A stretch of 64,000 nucleotides of DNA from Dermanyssus gallinae (lineage: Eukaryota; Arthropoda; Arachnida; Mesostigmata; Dermanyssidae): assembly GCA_003439945.1 (NCBI GenBank), contig QVRM01006033.1, positions 176,501 through 240,500 on the forward strand, written 5' to 3'. Made by a program: the position numbers and the translations under genes. Shown one piece after another: positions 22,271-43,489 of the stretch (position 1 is its first letter; every line of letters begins with the position of its first letter). Under the pieces are notes generated by a model. The model searched no databases. It saw only the letters and a program-made list of their open reading frames with translations, and was not told where the DNA came from.

Positions 22271-24650
22271 TAGTGGAGACAGACAGTTGGCATGCAGACC
22301 GTACCACCCGTGGTTGCAATAACCCTCGTACAGGATTGACTTGTGTCCTAAGATGCGGCAGTCTCGAAAACGTTGACGTTAGGAAGTAATACCGTGAAAC
22401 CGTCTCCCAGCAGCAAAGTTGCAGAGTTTTTTTCGGACAACAACCGCCAACGACCGGTCATCCTTCCCACCATCGGAGAGGCAGAGAACAACGGGCGCAA
22501 AGGAGCGCAGGGAAGGCCAGGCCAGGTGACGTCGTTGTTCTCTGCGACTGAGCACAGCACCTGAGAGAACTCTTTGGCTACTTACTACTGACTTTGGTAA
22601 AATCTGAACTAACCGCCAGCGGTGCGTGACATCTTGAATAACGCTGATCAACTCATCCGTGGTAAACCGAGGGTTCGAGGGCTGTGACTCGTTGTCAATG
22701 ATATGGCCAACCCCTCCGTGCTTGGGCGCTATGTGTCGACACCGACCTGTTCGTCTGTAAAAAAAGCCCGCAAGGCAGTTGGGCAGGAGGCCCTGTTGGG
22801 GTCCGATGCGTTGCTCGGACCGCGGGCTGGCGAACCCGCGGTAAAGCACATGTCAGCCTTAACTTATTGCCTAGATACACTCCTGGCTCTAGTTCCATGT
22901 TGCTGTGAACGGTTGCTGGCTCGCTCTACACAGTGTCGCGAGTAGTCAGAACCTTTACAACCAACCACTACAAAGCGTGTAGTCCGACGCCGCCGCCGCA
23001 AGGTGGCGTATAGTCGATACATGAAAATATTCCACATTTGCAGCTATGTAATCGCGTTGCGCATTATCCCCTCTATGTGCAGCCTAGCATTGTCTTGTTG
23101 CTCAAAACCAATGCTCAGGAGATAAGTCAGCCCAGGAGGCGGTTGGCCTATATCTCGCGCAGTCTAGCTTTTCGCAGTTCCACTTGAGCAACAGAATAAC
23201 GGCCTCCGCCGTGCTGGCCTCATCCGGTACTTCTCTTATCCAGACACCAGAGCATGACCCTGGCGTGTGACTCGGTGTCAGTCGCTCTTCGCACAATGCG
23301 AAACCTCGGCTGAATGAGCCCGCCAAGGTGCGCAAGTGTACGTACGACCCTTGCGCGTAACCACAACCGCTTTTGCTCCCATGCGCTTTGAAGTCCTTAG
23401 GGACCGCAAACACTGACATCATGGCTGTTCGACATAGCAGCTGAGCGCCGTTTCACCTATACGACGGGTCACATTTGTGTTTGGAATGGCAGAGCGTTTC
23501 TGATACAGAAACTTACCACCGACCTTCAACGCACAGACAACACAGTTGCACTTCTAAAACCAATGCGCATTTGGCACACTATACATCGTTCAGAGCCTCC
23601 ACTTGAATTGTTCGGTATTCGCTTTTTTTCTTGTCAGCCTACTTGCAGCTCGAAAATCACCTGGCGTTGTTGCCGTACGTCCCAATGTTGGCGTATATCC
23701 GCTTTTCGAAGGCCTTAATTTTGATTTGATGCAAATTTCCATCGACCATACTACTTTACGTTGCCTTACGTTTAATGAAATACCTTGCACTTCTATTTTC
23801 TTATTTCAGATAGCCTACAATCGTAACACGCGGAAATCTCCACTTACAATGTAGACTGCGCAATCGTCTGGACATTGCGTTGCGTATGTACCTGGAGCTC
23901 GTCGTACCGTCTATTCTTGGTTTATTCAATTTGATCTCAGAGCGATACTAGCTTGTATGTATATAACAGCAGATAAACAGATTAAACCCGTAATTATCTG
24001 CAATCTACTCTAAAACCCGCAATTATATTTATAGGTACAATGAGAATAGAAATACGAAACACGACAAGATGCACCGTTTAAAGTATCCAATCGGATATAT
24101 TTACAACAACATTAACCGAAATTTGCTAATAATTTTAAAAGACATCACTTCGATTAGGGGCATGGGTCGTGCCAGGTTGAAACCCGCGAGCTATGTCGTC
24201 AGAATCGTCTGCTATTTTCACGCATAAACTTATTCCATAAATATAAACTGGCATATGCTTCTACATAACTTTACTCACATGCATAGTTTTTTCCACAAAC
24301 AATATTTATCTATATGTTAACTGGCCACTCACTTTAGTTCTTTGGTATTTTTCTGGTACCCAACGTCTGCTCAAACTTGTGTATTTTCATCAGAGTTTAT
24401 TAGTAACCAGAATTTCCACGAAGTGGCGCTACAACCATCTTTGCAGTATACGACGGAGACGTAACCCACCCTTTACACTATTACGTATTATCTTTGAAAT
24501 TACGTGTGGCAGAAATTTGAACAGCACACGTCAGGACCCCGTGCCGTGATTGAGATAGAAGTGGACGTGACGGTCGCGCAAATCAAAGAGGAATCGGACC
24601 AGGTTTGCGGAGAACCTGCAACATCGCTCGCGATCATTCACTGTTGGATT
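22271..24650. other. Decayed LINE-like and unassigned sequence
   Basis: Minus-strand open stretches at 22379-22898 include GGVGHIIDNE, reminiscent of the GVGHIID block in the REL-LINE at 37.2 kb. An open frame at 23102-23422 (-) has scattered cysteines and no recognised domain. From 23500 to 24650 I see nothing. Confidence 0.35.
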
Positions 24651-24779
24651 TATTAACGATTATTAATTATTTAAGCGTGGGCAGACTTAATCAAATTCAA
24701 AACGTGATCGAGATGCCCAATTGAGGCCAATACTCCAGAATTAGTTGAATACATCTGTCGTATCGGAGATATGAGGACA

Positions 24780-25060
24780 CAAAGCTGCAAACAAAAGGGC
24801 CGGGATTGGTACACAAAGAGTCATCTCGCACCATAACGGCGCTCCGCCTCACTCATCCACAGTCGCCATAGAAGACGTGCATGAATTAAATAGAAATCGC
24901 ATTGCTACTGTATTCACCCTGTACTCCTGATATGGCAGTTTGTGGCTTTTGTGTTCCTAAATTTCAAGATCTGGTTCGGGGAAATCAATTTTCATCCAAC
25001 GAAGAGGTCATATTGTGAAGGCCTGGAAAAGTCATACTTTTCGTAAAAGTTAAAATTCCG
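24780..25060 (+). pseudogene. mariner transposase remnant
   Basis: The plus strand, across frame breaks, reads HHNGAPPHSSTVAIEDVHEL (from HHDNAPPH), then a decayed YSPDLAPCDFWLF block near 24920-24955, then KFQDLVRGNQFSSNEEVIL. This matches the C-terminal half of DD34D mariner transposases. No ends are visible. Confidence 0.78.
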
Positions 25061-25741
25061 CTGAACTACGTATGCAAAACGACTAACGCTATGTCGGCTA
25101 AACAGTGTGGAAATTAAGTAATTCATTGCTTGTTCTGCTAACTTAATGCACAGCCCATGAACATTCGCGATATACTGGTCTGCTCTGAAGCTATTGGTGG
25201 TGCACATAACTGCAATCGGCTCAACTCGAACTTTCGCCTAGTACATATCTTCTCCCCCCTGCCCCTTATCTTATTTTATTTTGTTGATAATGCTTCTAAA
25301 AACCTTTGTATTTTCCGCCATCATATTGTAACGCGCGTACTTATAGTCTTTTCAGAATTTATTTTCATTTAGATTTCCAAGACTTCTTAGCTTTTTGCTC
25401 TTCCGCTCGTACGCCATCGAGCGCAAGCGTTTTGTCTGATGAAATTCCAACAGCAAATAGCCTTAGTTTGAGCTGACGAAAGAAAACAAACGCATTTCAT
25501 CGAATATAGTTAGTTTACTGCAGCCTGTCCACAGACGTGTGCGTGTGACGCTTTTTCAGGGTTAACTTGTGAATCTCTCACGGAGACCGCGAGCGGCTCA
25601 GGTTGAGGTACGCGTGACGGCGATCGGCGTATTGTCGGGAAGTGAAGTAAGATGCATAGTATTTTCATTCTTCAAGTTCATTGCAATTGCTCCTGTTAGG
25701 AAAGCAATTGCAACGTTTACTTTCCATGCAGTGGCATTTGT

Positions 25742-33261
<7,520 letters not shown>

Positions 33262-33842
33262 GATGCGCTAGGTGCAGGTGTTCCTTACGGTCGGGATGAC
33301 GTCTGGCTGGCTGGCTGATGGATGATGATGACGCTGGACGGACGCTGGCTGGGCAGTAGCGATTCACTCACTGGTCACTACTCACTGCCGACTTCCCGTA
33401 CCCGGACTCGTTCTACACAGTCTAGTACTGGTGTTGCTGCTGCTGCTGCTGCTGTTGCTAATACTTGTTCTAATACTGCTGGAAGTACTACTTCTCTCGG
33501 ACGGAATGGACGCAGAATGGCGCATGCAAGTGACGACGCTAGATTGGCTGGCTCACCGTCAGTCAGGTCAATTTGGCTACACAGACCAATCGATAGATAG
33601 AGCCCCTCCTCTCTGGGGGGGGGGCGGGACGACGACACGCAAACGAGTGCGAGTCGACGAGCAGGAGAGAAGTCGGGAAGAAGACGACGAAGGGAAAGGC
33701 GAAAAACGCAACTCGCGGATATTGACAATATTGACGTCAACAAACAACAGCCTCCTCGCGTCGACTTGCTTCGCTTCGCCTCGGCTGTATGTTCATGAAC
33801 GACGGTGGAACAGCAACAACAACAACAACAACATTAACAACG

Positions 33843-33873
<31 letters not shown>

Positions 33874-34300
33874 AAATAATTATAACAGCAGCCGGCGCGG
33901 CCACCGCCGTACGAGTACTTTGGCAGACGGACTAACTAGAAGTGGTTGGTATATATATATATATATAACGAAGGATTAGACTATATATATATATATATAT
34001 ATATACATATAGTCTAATCCATCGTATTCTCCAGTGTAGTTGTTAATACAAGTGCGAACAGAGAACCTTTTTTTTTTGTTGTATAAAATGCAAAACAGGC
34101 AGACGGTCCCAGCAGCTTGAGCGGATTAGAAGATCATATTTCTTTCACTTTCTCACCGCTAGGCATTGCGAAACAACAACAACAACAACAACAACAGCAG
34201 CAATACAAGCAGCAGCAGCAACAAAAACACACAGCAACAATAACAACAACGTAAGTAGCCCGGCGGCTCTCGTCCCGCCTCGCAGCAGAGGAGGGAGGAG
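33262..34300. other. 5' flank of the cysteine-rich gene, simple-sequence rich
   Basis: Likely upstream region of the minus-strand gene starting at 33261, so it should hold its promoter; no TATA box or start site could be assigned. It includes triplet runs (TGC near 33440, CAA at 33812-33875 and 34175-34245), a G-run near 33615, and a hairpin with a (TA)n core at 33973-34020. Confidence 0.45.
33973..34020. repeat. Hairpin with (TA)n core
   Basis: GGATTAGACTATA at 33973 is mirrored by TATAGTCTAATCC ending at 34020, separated by (TA)n. It has the same architecture as the palindrome at 7706-7846. Confidence 0.9.
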
Positions 34301-34324
34301 ATTGCCCTTGCTTGATTGGACGCG

Positions 34325-34420
34325 GTTGTTGTTGTGGAGTGTGTTGTTGTTGTTGTGGAGTGTGTTGTTGTTGTTGTGGAGTGTGTTGTTGTTGTTGTGG
34401 AGTGTGTTGTTGTTGTTGTG
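34325..34420. repeat. 21-bp minisatellite, about four copies
   Basis: The unit TGTTGTTGTTGTTGTGGAGTG is repeated about four times with almost no change. Confidence 0.92.
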
Positions 34421-35182
34421 GTTATTATTCGTCTTGATACGATTGGATACGATCGCCTCAGCCGCTTCTGCTACTACTGCTCTACCTATGTGAGAATAAT
34501 AGAGTACCAAGCGACGACGATGTTAGTGTAGCGTCTGTAGCAGCAGCAGCACCATCACCACAATCACCACAATCCCAATAATAATCACCACCACCACCAA
34601 CAACCAATAACAACGAGAGCCGCAGCGTCAGGAGGCAACAAACTATGATTAACGACAAATGACCTTAAGAGAAAAAGAAGAAGAAAAGAGAGAAGTAGGA
34701 GGAGGAGAAGAAGAAGGAGGCGATAGCGACGATCAGTATTAAGGAGTGTCCGAAGCAATCGCTTATAGTAACGAAGTAGAATGCTACACACCGAATGTGA
34801 CAGCGAAAGGAATAAATGCTAGTTTACAACCGCTCACAACCAGCGTGAGAGTAGCCGCGCCCTCACCAGCAGCATCAGCAGGTCACGAACATCTTCAGTC
34901 GATTAGGAATAAATCATGGCTGGTTGATCAGTGTGTTTTCGTGCGTGCCCTGCATGTTGTCGGCGGTCTTACGACGGCGGTCGCCTCAATACGCCTCGCG
35001 TCGTGTGGTGGTGGTGAGCTTATCTTGCATGTGTTTACGGCTTATCGCTGCGTTTGCACAAGCTCGTACACATACACTCTATTTCTCCTTTTTTATTTTC
35101 TCCCTCTCCCTCTTGCCCCCTTTCTCTCTCACTTTTTATTTGGCGCTCTCCTTGTGTCTCCCTTATGTCTGTTTATCAATTA

Positions 35183-35233
<51 letters not shown>

Positions 35234-35394
35234 CTGTCGTCTATAGATTCAATGTAATCTAACTCACTATCGTTTAGTTCACGACGCCACCTCCTGGCGA
35301 ATGATCACAAGTTTCACGGCGCTTCTGTTACGTGCGCGCACGCTCCTCAGTTAGAAGCGCATTCGCCGTGTTTGATCTAGTCGTCTAATAAAAC
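34421..35394. other. Non-coding, simple repeats
   Basis: CAG/CAC triplet runs lie at 34535-34610, a GAA-rich run near 34670-34725, a pyrimidine-rich stretch at 35080-35165, and (TA)n at 35189-35229. No gene seen. Confidence 0.45.
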
Positions 35395-35503
35395 GAAATT
35401 CATGGCGCCATGAAAGGCGAGCAGAGCATGCTGAATCTGGCTTAAACGTTTATACCTCACAATTGTAAAACTATAATAATAATAATAATTATTATTATTA
35501 TTG

Positions 35504-35534
<31 letters not shown>

Positions 35535-35580
35535 CATTACAATTGTGAGGTACGACCGTTTAAGCCAGACTGCTCTGTTA
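35395..35580. mobile_element. Two REL-type LINE 3' ends tail-to-tail
   Basis: The left arm (about 35405-35473: CTGGCTTAAACGTTTATACC, TCACAATTGTAA) and right arm (about 35539-35580: TTACAATTGTGAGG, CCGTTTAAGCCAG) are inverted copies of one LINE 3' untranslated region, meeting at a (TAA)n run that turns into (TTA)n. The same TCACAATTGTAA block ends copy b at 33000. Confidence 0.8.
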
Positions 35581-35583
35581 ATT

Positions 35584-35652
35584 GAGCGCGGTGGCGCGGA
35601 GGATTCGTCTGCGCCTGCCGACCGGAGGAAACACATAATTGCGCGCGTTCCC
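35584..35652 (+). mobile_element. SINE family 1, truncated copy D (tRNA-like head only)
   Basis: GCGCGGTGGCGCGGAGGATT and GACCGGAGGAAACACATAAT match the head of the family 1 SINE. The copy stops before the body and box B is broken (GCGCGTTCCC). Confidence 0.75.
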
Positions 35653-35739
35653 TGAATAAAATGGGTCTTGGGATAAAAAAAAGCAGAATTCGCACGGGAA
35701 TGAGTTGTTTGACCTGTCACAATTGAAGGCGTTGTCAGG

Positions 35740-36840
35740 GCAACTGAAAGGGTTTCTAGAGGCAAAGCGGCCGGGAACGATATAATAAGAAACGAACATT
35801 TAAAGCAAACGTTGGCACTGGCACCATTCTGGAAAGCTCTATTTGACGAATGCTTAAAATCCGGGAGATGCCTAAAGCGTGGAAGAAGGATACTCTGATT
35901 GTCGCACCGAAGGGAAAAGGCATAGAAACAGAGCCGGAATCTTGGAGGGGTATAACACTTAAGGGTTTCCTCTAAAGAATTTACTCGGCGATAATATCAG
36001 ATAGAAGAACAACGTGAGTTCAGAACGTCGAAGTCGTCCCATACGACCCTGCGCCAATTGCTGGCAGAAATTTGGAAACTAGCGCCAGGAAGTAGGATTA
36101 TAGAGAAGTTAGTCAGTAGCAGTAAAAATTCGAAGAGAAGGTCGATTGGCAAAAGACGACGTTCTTCGTGTAAATAAATTCACCTATTTGGGGGTTACTA
36201 TAACGTCGAATTGTAGCAGTTTTTGAAAGCATGAAAAAACCCTTAGAGCAGCAGCAATTAAAAACCCACAAATGTTGTCAATACATACCGCGTCCGCCCT
36301 TTTTAAAATTAAAGTAGAAGCAATAGCAACATTCGGTATATCATTTATATGAAAGAAATTAAGAGAGGCAGATCTACTGTTACTAGATGGAGTTCAATTT
36401 TTCTTCATGCACCGGATTTTGGGGTTAGCTAATTCTTGTCGGAAAAGAAGAGTTCAAATTTTACAGGGGGAGGCACTCTAATGACACAGGAATTACAAGT
36501 ACGCTAGGGTTTACCTAGGACGAGGGCGTTTACGGCTTACACTATGAAGTGGGGAAAAATTAAAAGACATAGACATAGGAATATACACGACGGTAGCAAT
36601 GGAGAGTACAACCTAGCGAGCAGCCAGATATAGGAGTAGAAATCGAATTACGGCGCTTGCAGCCCACGAGTTCCATCACGTGTTATGCAGTACGCAAGAG
36701 GTCCACAATCCTCAGGAGTGTTGTAGGTGAGCTTAGGCCATTGCGATAAATACCACGCCGCAGAATGTCCACCAGTTCAGTTAATAGCTGGACTCGCAAG
36801 ATGAAAGAAGATCCGGTGATGTGGACGAACTAATGATTGT
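35740..36840 (+). pseudogene. Degenerate LINE reverse transcriptase, clade uncertain
   Basis: With frameshifts, the plus strand reads GKAAGNDIIRNEHLK, FWKALFDECLKSGRMPKAWK, SWRGITLKGFL (the NYRGITLL block), then after a gap FTYLGVTITSN (the YLG block) and LLLLDGVQFFFMHRILGLAN. The catalytic YxDD region appears deleted. Motif style recalls RTE-like elements, but I would not fix the clade. Confidence 0.75.
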
Positions 36841-37204
36841 GACTGATGTACTTGTTTATAATTTACCCAACCTGAATGTTAATAAACCATAGCAAAAGAG
36901 CTTGGAAAGAAGCGTTTTGAGGCAAGAGCGGAGCCAAGATCGATCGCGTTCTTATGACAGAGGATATCGTTGAACCTACAGAGTGGCAACGTCAAGATGG
37001 TGTTAAGTGGTCACTAACACTCAAGCATTAGTATCACAAGCAATATTGTTCATATTATATATTTAATATATTAGTCATTGTGACATCTGTGCATATTAAT
37101 AATAAGATGTACGTGTATTACAATTACTAATATATTTATTTTCTAACATTTAAAATATTGCTTATTATTATTATTGCTCGAGTGTTGGTGACTACTTAAT
37201 GTCA
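36841..37204. other. Non-coding spacer
   Basis: AT-rich sequence between two LINE relics. Nothing recognised. Confidence 0.4.
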
Positions 37205-38115
37205 TTTTGGCGTTGCCTCTCTACAGTTCCAATGACACCCTCTGTCGGAGGAACGCGGTCGATCTTGGCTCCGCTGTGACATCAAAGGGCTTATTCCCAA
37301 GCTCTCTTGTCAGTTTGAGTGTATTTTTGCCCCAAACGCCAGATGACTCGAGACCGAACGCCATTACAACGTGGTCCTCAAGAAGATGTGCGTATAGGCG
37401 CTCTTTGTGCATCTCCCGTTGGTCAATGATGTGGCCGACGCCTGCGCTGGCTAGTGCACGATAGCCGAGGGCGTACGTGTCGGAGACACTGACGCCCCAC
37501 GCCAGCGGCCGATTATTACGGATGGTTCCGTCGTGGCTGGTAAGGCCATCCGGTCGACGCCTGTCTTCCCTCTGCAGTCCACCAGACTCCAGTGTGACGC
37601 GGTAGCCGGCTTGTTTGAAAGCGCGACCCGAGGATGTCATTGACGGCATCGTGGCGGCCCTCCGTAATTCCCGTCAGCTTAATGCAGCTAAGCCGGTACA
37701 GGCCACCATTCAACCGCATGGGCACGGCTTACTGCCTACGAACCCGGACGTAAACACGCCAAGTCACGTTCTGACGGCGTCGGATGAGACCCTTTTCAGT
37801 CTAATATCGTCTACATCTAACTCGCAGGCCGACAAAAAAGTTAAGCGGGTAGCCTGATTGGCGATTTGGTCCCACTCCTTCCTCCTAGTGACCTGTTCCT
37901 CAGACTCAGTTCTTCGTCTTCGAAATCCTGAAGGAATAGCATTAGAGGGGTTAAGTTGAAACCCGATCCATTGCTCGAACGCTCTAAGAGCCTTGATCTC
38001 TGAGTAACACTGAAGGATCGTTGTCAAGAAGGGTCCCATGGTCAAGGTCGAACAGAGGGACCCTGAATGTCGCCTGCTTGACGTACTGATGCAGAAGCAG
38101 GCTAAACGCAAGAGC
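37205..38115 (-). pseudogene. REL-type LINE C-terminal region (copy c)
   Basis: From 38111 down the minus strand: FEQWIGFQLNPSNA and a coiled basic stretch (reverse-transcriptase thumb), decayed zinc-knuckle sequence, RHDAVNDILG, GRAFKQAGYRVTLE, RRPDGLT (the PD of PD-(D/E)XK), a weakened D-x-T block (WGVSVSDTYAL), GVGHIID, VVMAFGLESSGVWG, and FLRQRVSLEL at the end. Frames change at least twice. It is a different subfamily from copies b and d. Confidence 0.78.
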
Positions 38116-38528
38116 TACACCCCCCTGCTGACAAGCGGCTGATGATGATTTAGTCTCACCGAACATCAGCGTAGCCGGCCTGCTATACGGCCGTGCGTAC
38201 GGGGCGTGTTTAGAAACCCCTGGTTAGAAAAGGGGTCCTTTTCTGGGACGCGAAAATTTTGGGGCAACGGTCCGAGCTTCAGTAAGAAAATAGAAAGTGA
38301 AAACGCAATGGAGACATGAAAGGCCAAATGGAACTCCATTCCTTCTGGAGCACCGGGGTACATACTCCGATCGCTCATCCCCGATGACCCGAATCACACT
38401 CTTCTATATGAGTGGACTTATTGTTCGCCCCACATGTATACTTAATACACATATCACACTTTCATATTAAGGGCGCTTAGAGCAGGAGCATAAACGGTTG
38501 TGTGTCCAAGGTATTGGATAATCCAGAC
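38116..38528. other. Non-coding with a repeat shared with 18.5 kb
   Basis: GAGCACCGGGGTACATACTC at about 38348 matches GAGCACCGGGGCACACACTC at about 18528, continuing through CCGATC-CTCAT. It is an unnamed dispersed repeat, possibly LINE-derived. Confidence 0.6.
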
Positions 38529-38699
38529 AAGATCCAAACATGTTGAGATATCCAGGGTTTCTCTACTCCTTGTGACAGCATAGCCACTGACTCGTATCAG
38601 TACAGTTTCCTACTTATTTGCAATGGGGATCGAACCAACCATACTCCGGTAGATGACAACTATGACTAGCGCATTTGCCCCCTAGACCACGCCGGCGTC
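38529..38699 (-). mobile_element. tRNA-derived SINE, family 3, copy B
   Basis: The minus-strand head GCGTGGTCTAGGGGGCAAAT (box A) and GGTTCGATCCC (box B) are intact. The body GAGTCAGTGGCTATGCTGTC...GGATATCTCAACATGT matches the copy at 43.85 kb. Confidence 0.85.
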
Positions 38700-39347
38700 T
38701 TCTAAAGCGCAGGCTAGGGCCACACTTGGGGTGGAAATGGGTTTATGGGGAAGGCGAAAGGGGAGCAAGTATTCCAGACATCTAGCGGAACCCGTAGTGC
38801 GTTCGTAGACTACGCATATGGCGCGATTTATAGGTGGAAGCTGGTAGAATTACGGAGGTGATGAAGGAAAAAGGATCCCTAGGAAGGCCTACGAGAGCCA
38901 GATTTTCGTTTGCTGTACTAGCCGATGACGTGGTTTCTAATAGTAAAGGCGGTGTTAAGACAAGGCACGTAGGAAAGTGGGGGAACCTGCAAGTGACCCC
39001 GGCCATGATCCGCGTGGCACTCTCCACTTTTCCTTATGCCCTAGTACTGTTCTTCGGAGATCTCGACAAAGCCTAAGGGGGAGGTGCGTTCGGTGGTTGT
39101 TGGTCTCAGCGGACTAACATCCATCTGTTTGGGTCGAACGTCCACACTGCTCGAGTACGAAGTGGGGTTCCCTACTCGCAGCGACACGCGTAACAGTATT
39201 AACTCTTCTCTAAAAAAATAAGCGTTACCAGGTAAGCAGTCAGCAGAGTAGAGATTGGTGGAGCCGTGTAAGAGATTTTTCTTAGCATTATTTCCTCTTG
39301 AGTCTCTAAGAGGCCATAACCAGGCCTTATGTACATTTTCAAGTCAC

Positions 39348-39349
<2 letters not shown>
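38700..39349. other. Unassigned stretch with an 80-codon ORF
   Basis: The open frame at 38834-39076 (+), EAGRITEVMKEKGSLGRPTR..., is open on both strands for similar length and has no recognised domain. It is probably transposon-derived. No other features. Confidence 0.25.

Positions 39350-39414
<65 letters not shown>
39350..39414. repeat. (TTA)n microsatellite, 3' tail of copy d
   Basis: A TTA run, read as TAA on the strand of the LINE fragment at 39492-39944. It follows that element's 3' untranslated sequence. Confidence 0.95.
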
Positions 39415-39419
<5 letters not shown>

Positions 39420-39491
39420 TTATTCAATATTTCGGTGTTTCCCTACAATTGTGGGATCTAAACGTGTACCCGCCTAGGCTCACCCCGCTCC

Positions 39492-39944
39492 TCAATCCAT
39501 GGAGCCGATGACAGCGCCGGCGTTTCCTTTACACACTGCGAGCGAGAGTTGCTGACGTAGAAACTCACCCTCGCGCTGGTCACCCGTGTTAGCACTTATT
39601 TTGATACCTAGGTCTTTGAGGAAGATTCTTGTGTTTTTGCTGATTGGACCCATCGTTTCCATGGCGACGGGTACGAAGTGGTATCTTTTCTCTAGGTCAG
39701 AGTATTTGCGCTTTTTTGCGATCTCAGCATGTTCGGCAACCCACCCTGACCGGGTAGCGCTATGCATCAAGTATGACGGAGCCACTGTACATGATACCGT
39801 GGCATCCCATACTAGACATTTGCCCTTAGACCATGGCGGAATGGTGACGCCGTCGGGTCTTTTGTCGTCTTCGAAGCCCAACCTGGGCTCTAGGGTGCTT
39901 GGTATGCCGGCTCTACGAAGAGCCTTCTTTTAAACTGCGTCGTT
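39492..39944 (-). pseudogene. REL-type LINE endonuclease end (copy d), 5'-truncated but open
   Basis: The minus-strand frame GFEDDKRPDGVTIPPWSKGK, CLVWDATVSCTVAPSY, SGWVAEHAEIAKKRKY, FVPVAMETMGPISKN, EFLRQQLSLAVCKGNAGAVIG ends at 39492. RPDG and WDAT are the PD...D core of a restriction-like endonuclease. Just upstream, ALRRAGIPSTLEP is present before the frame breaks. The C-terminal frame has no internal stop, so it is fairly young. Confidence 0.88.
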
Positions 39945-39946
39945 AT

Positions 39947-41396
<1,450 letters not shown>

Positions 41397-41435
41397 ATTA
41401 TTATTATTATTATTATTATTACTATTATTATTATT
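41397..41435. repeat. (TTA)n microsatellite, 5' border of copy e
   Basis: A TTA run with one interruption. It is in the same orientation as the run at the element's 3' end, 40043-40078. Confidence 0.93.
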
Positions 41436-42200
41436 CCCGCGGGACATTTGAGTAGAAGATGAGAGAAGCACCGACACCGGCAACGTTGGACAATGTACGA
41501 ATGGTACGTCGCTTTGAGCAGCGCTATGTCCTCAATCGCATTTTCGCCCACGAGTTTCACCACAAACTGTATCACCGGACTGGGTTCTATCACCCTTGTG
41601 CTGAGTGTCTCGCGGCCTCATTTGCGTGTAATAAAAAATATTACTTCTAACGGGGATCAAGTGCGAAATTATAGCGTAGCTGTTTAGGCTAAACTGTATA
41701 CTCCTTTATGCAGATTCTAGGCTTCAGAGTCATGGGGAATTTGTTTTCCTAATAAACGAGCATTTCTGCTCAAGACAAGTCTTGTATTATTACCATGGAT
41801 CTATAAGCGGAACCGTATCTTTCAGGAGATAATCTAGACTTGCCGAGGCCCAACTTGGCGCTACGCAGCTAAATCACCGCATATTTATCATCACGATGTA
41901 CTAGACGTTTAACTTTGAGTTTCTTATAATCAACACTTAACGTTTAACGTTACTTTTAATATTTTACTTTTGACTTGTAGTATTTAACATTGAGCGGATA
42001 ATTTTATTAATATATATTACTATGTTTTTTCATTTTTACTCACGGCATATTCAAGGAAGCATTGTATCTGTTTTAACGCGCTTTAACGTTTAGCTGTGCT
42101 TGTTTGCTTCAAATGTTTCTCTATTCAATTTGCTATTGTGTGTACAATGAAGTTAGTCGTACCTCTGTTTTAACGTATTCTAACAAAACGAAGATCTAAC
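41436..42200. other. Non-coding stretch
   Basis: AT-rich with no recognised element. A short open frame runs upstream of copy e but shows no motif. Confidence 0.4.
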
Positions 42201-42229
42201 GAAGAAGATACTTAGCAAGAGTGACCCGA

Positions 42230-43160
42230 CTCGAAAATCAGCTGGCCATGCAACAACAACAACAGCAGCAACAAAAACAAAACATAAGCGTGCCTATTTC
42301 AATGTCGCCTCTGCTTCAACACTAGCCAACAACGCAACGTCGCAAGTGTATCCGGCTAAACGAATAAAACAAGTGACAATTATTGGCTCGCGTTTGAAAA
42401 AGAGGCACGTGTCATGCACTCAGGTACATGAAGGAAAAACATGGCTTTCTTAGCTGAGAGCTGCAGAGGCACGCAAAACACTCGATTGTCCAAAAATCTG
42501 AGCCCCCTTTTGCCAGCAGATTTGAGTCATCTTATTTCGCAGACACGCTCAAAGAGTGCGTCAGCTGAATTGTTGAGACGGTTACTGGCGTCAACACGAC
42601 AAAGCGCGTTGTATGAATCAAGCATATTAAGACAGCTGCGATGTACAGGTAGGTACACGCAGATAAATTCAATGCGCTACTGGACCCGCCAGGGTGGCCA
42701 GAGGGTGTAAATATTAGGGCATACTGCTGACAACTAAAATCGTACAGAATATCTAATCTAGTAAACGTGATTGGAGCTACCATTGGCGCTGAGCGCTGCA
42801 TGCCAGACGACGACGACGACAACGATAATTACGATGAAGAAGTATTTCGGACCGATAAATTACTTGATATTCAGTCCAGAAATCGAAAACATACCTGTGT
42901 TATTAAACTATCTATTTTGGAACGTAGAGTGCCTAGGTGGGACAGCAGCAGAGGACATGTTCTGCGAATATGACATATTATTTTTAACTGAAACATTTGA
43001 AATGCAAGTTTACGCGTACTGCTGCTACTTTTGAAAAGCAATGTTGATCTGGAGGATTTAGTTCCCAGTACTAAACTGTTGACTCGACAGCGGGAAGAAA
43101 ACCCTGCGGCGCCATTCCCAGACGTGTCAATCGAGCCAAACGACTGATGGCCTTGAGGAC
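42230..43160 (+). pseudogene. LINE 5' region: possible ORF1 and endonuclease N-terminus
   Basis: An 89-codon frame at 42441-42710 (MAFLAESCRGTQNTRLSK...) is followed at about 42895-43020 by LNYLFWNVECLGGTAAEDMF and EYDILFLTETFEMQ, the N-terminal block of LINE apurinic-type endonucleases (FWNV..L...DILFLTET). The first frame has no recognised domain and might be ORF1. Decayed beyond that. Confidence 0.6.
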
Positions 43161-43489
43161 TTCGTCGGCTAACTTGCGGATGTGGCGAATGCTTCAAATG
43201 CCTCTATGAACACCACAGGTAGCACAGTGTGTTTACAAACCAGATTCCACGCCCCTCCAGAACGATATGGGGTGGACATTATTTGGGGCTTATAAGGAGG
43301 GTAACTTGTGATTGTCCTTGGAGAGAGAGAGCTAGAACCGCGCGCCCATACAACAACGCTCCGTAACCACGAGATCGTGGACGTAGGCCAGCATGTCCGT
43401 GTCGTCCGCTAGTTCTTTAAAATACAGAACGTCGTAGGCTGAATTCAGAGGATCGGACCAAGAAAATAGCCTCGTTGCTTTTCATCTTT

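Noticed and set aside
33431..33979. 182-codon plus-strand open frame
   Set aside because: It starts with a Leu run from a TGC repeat and ends in Asn runs from a CAA repeat; it lies in the 5' flank of a minus-strand gene.
34746..35246. 166-codon plus-strand open frame
   Set aside because: It is composed of simple pyrimidine-rich and TA-repeat translation with no domain; no splice logic supports it.
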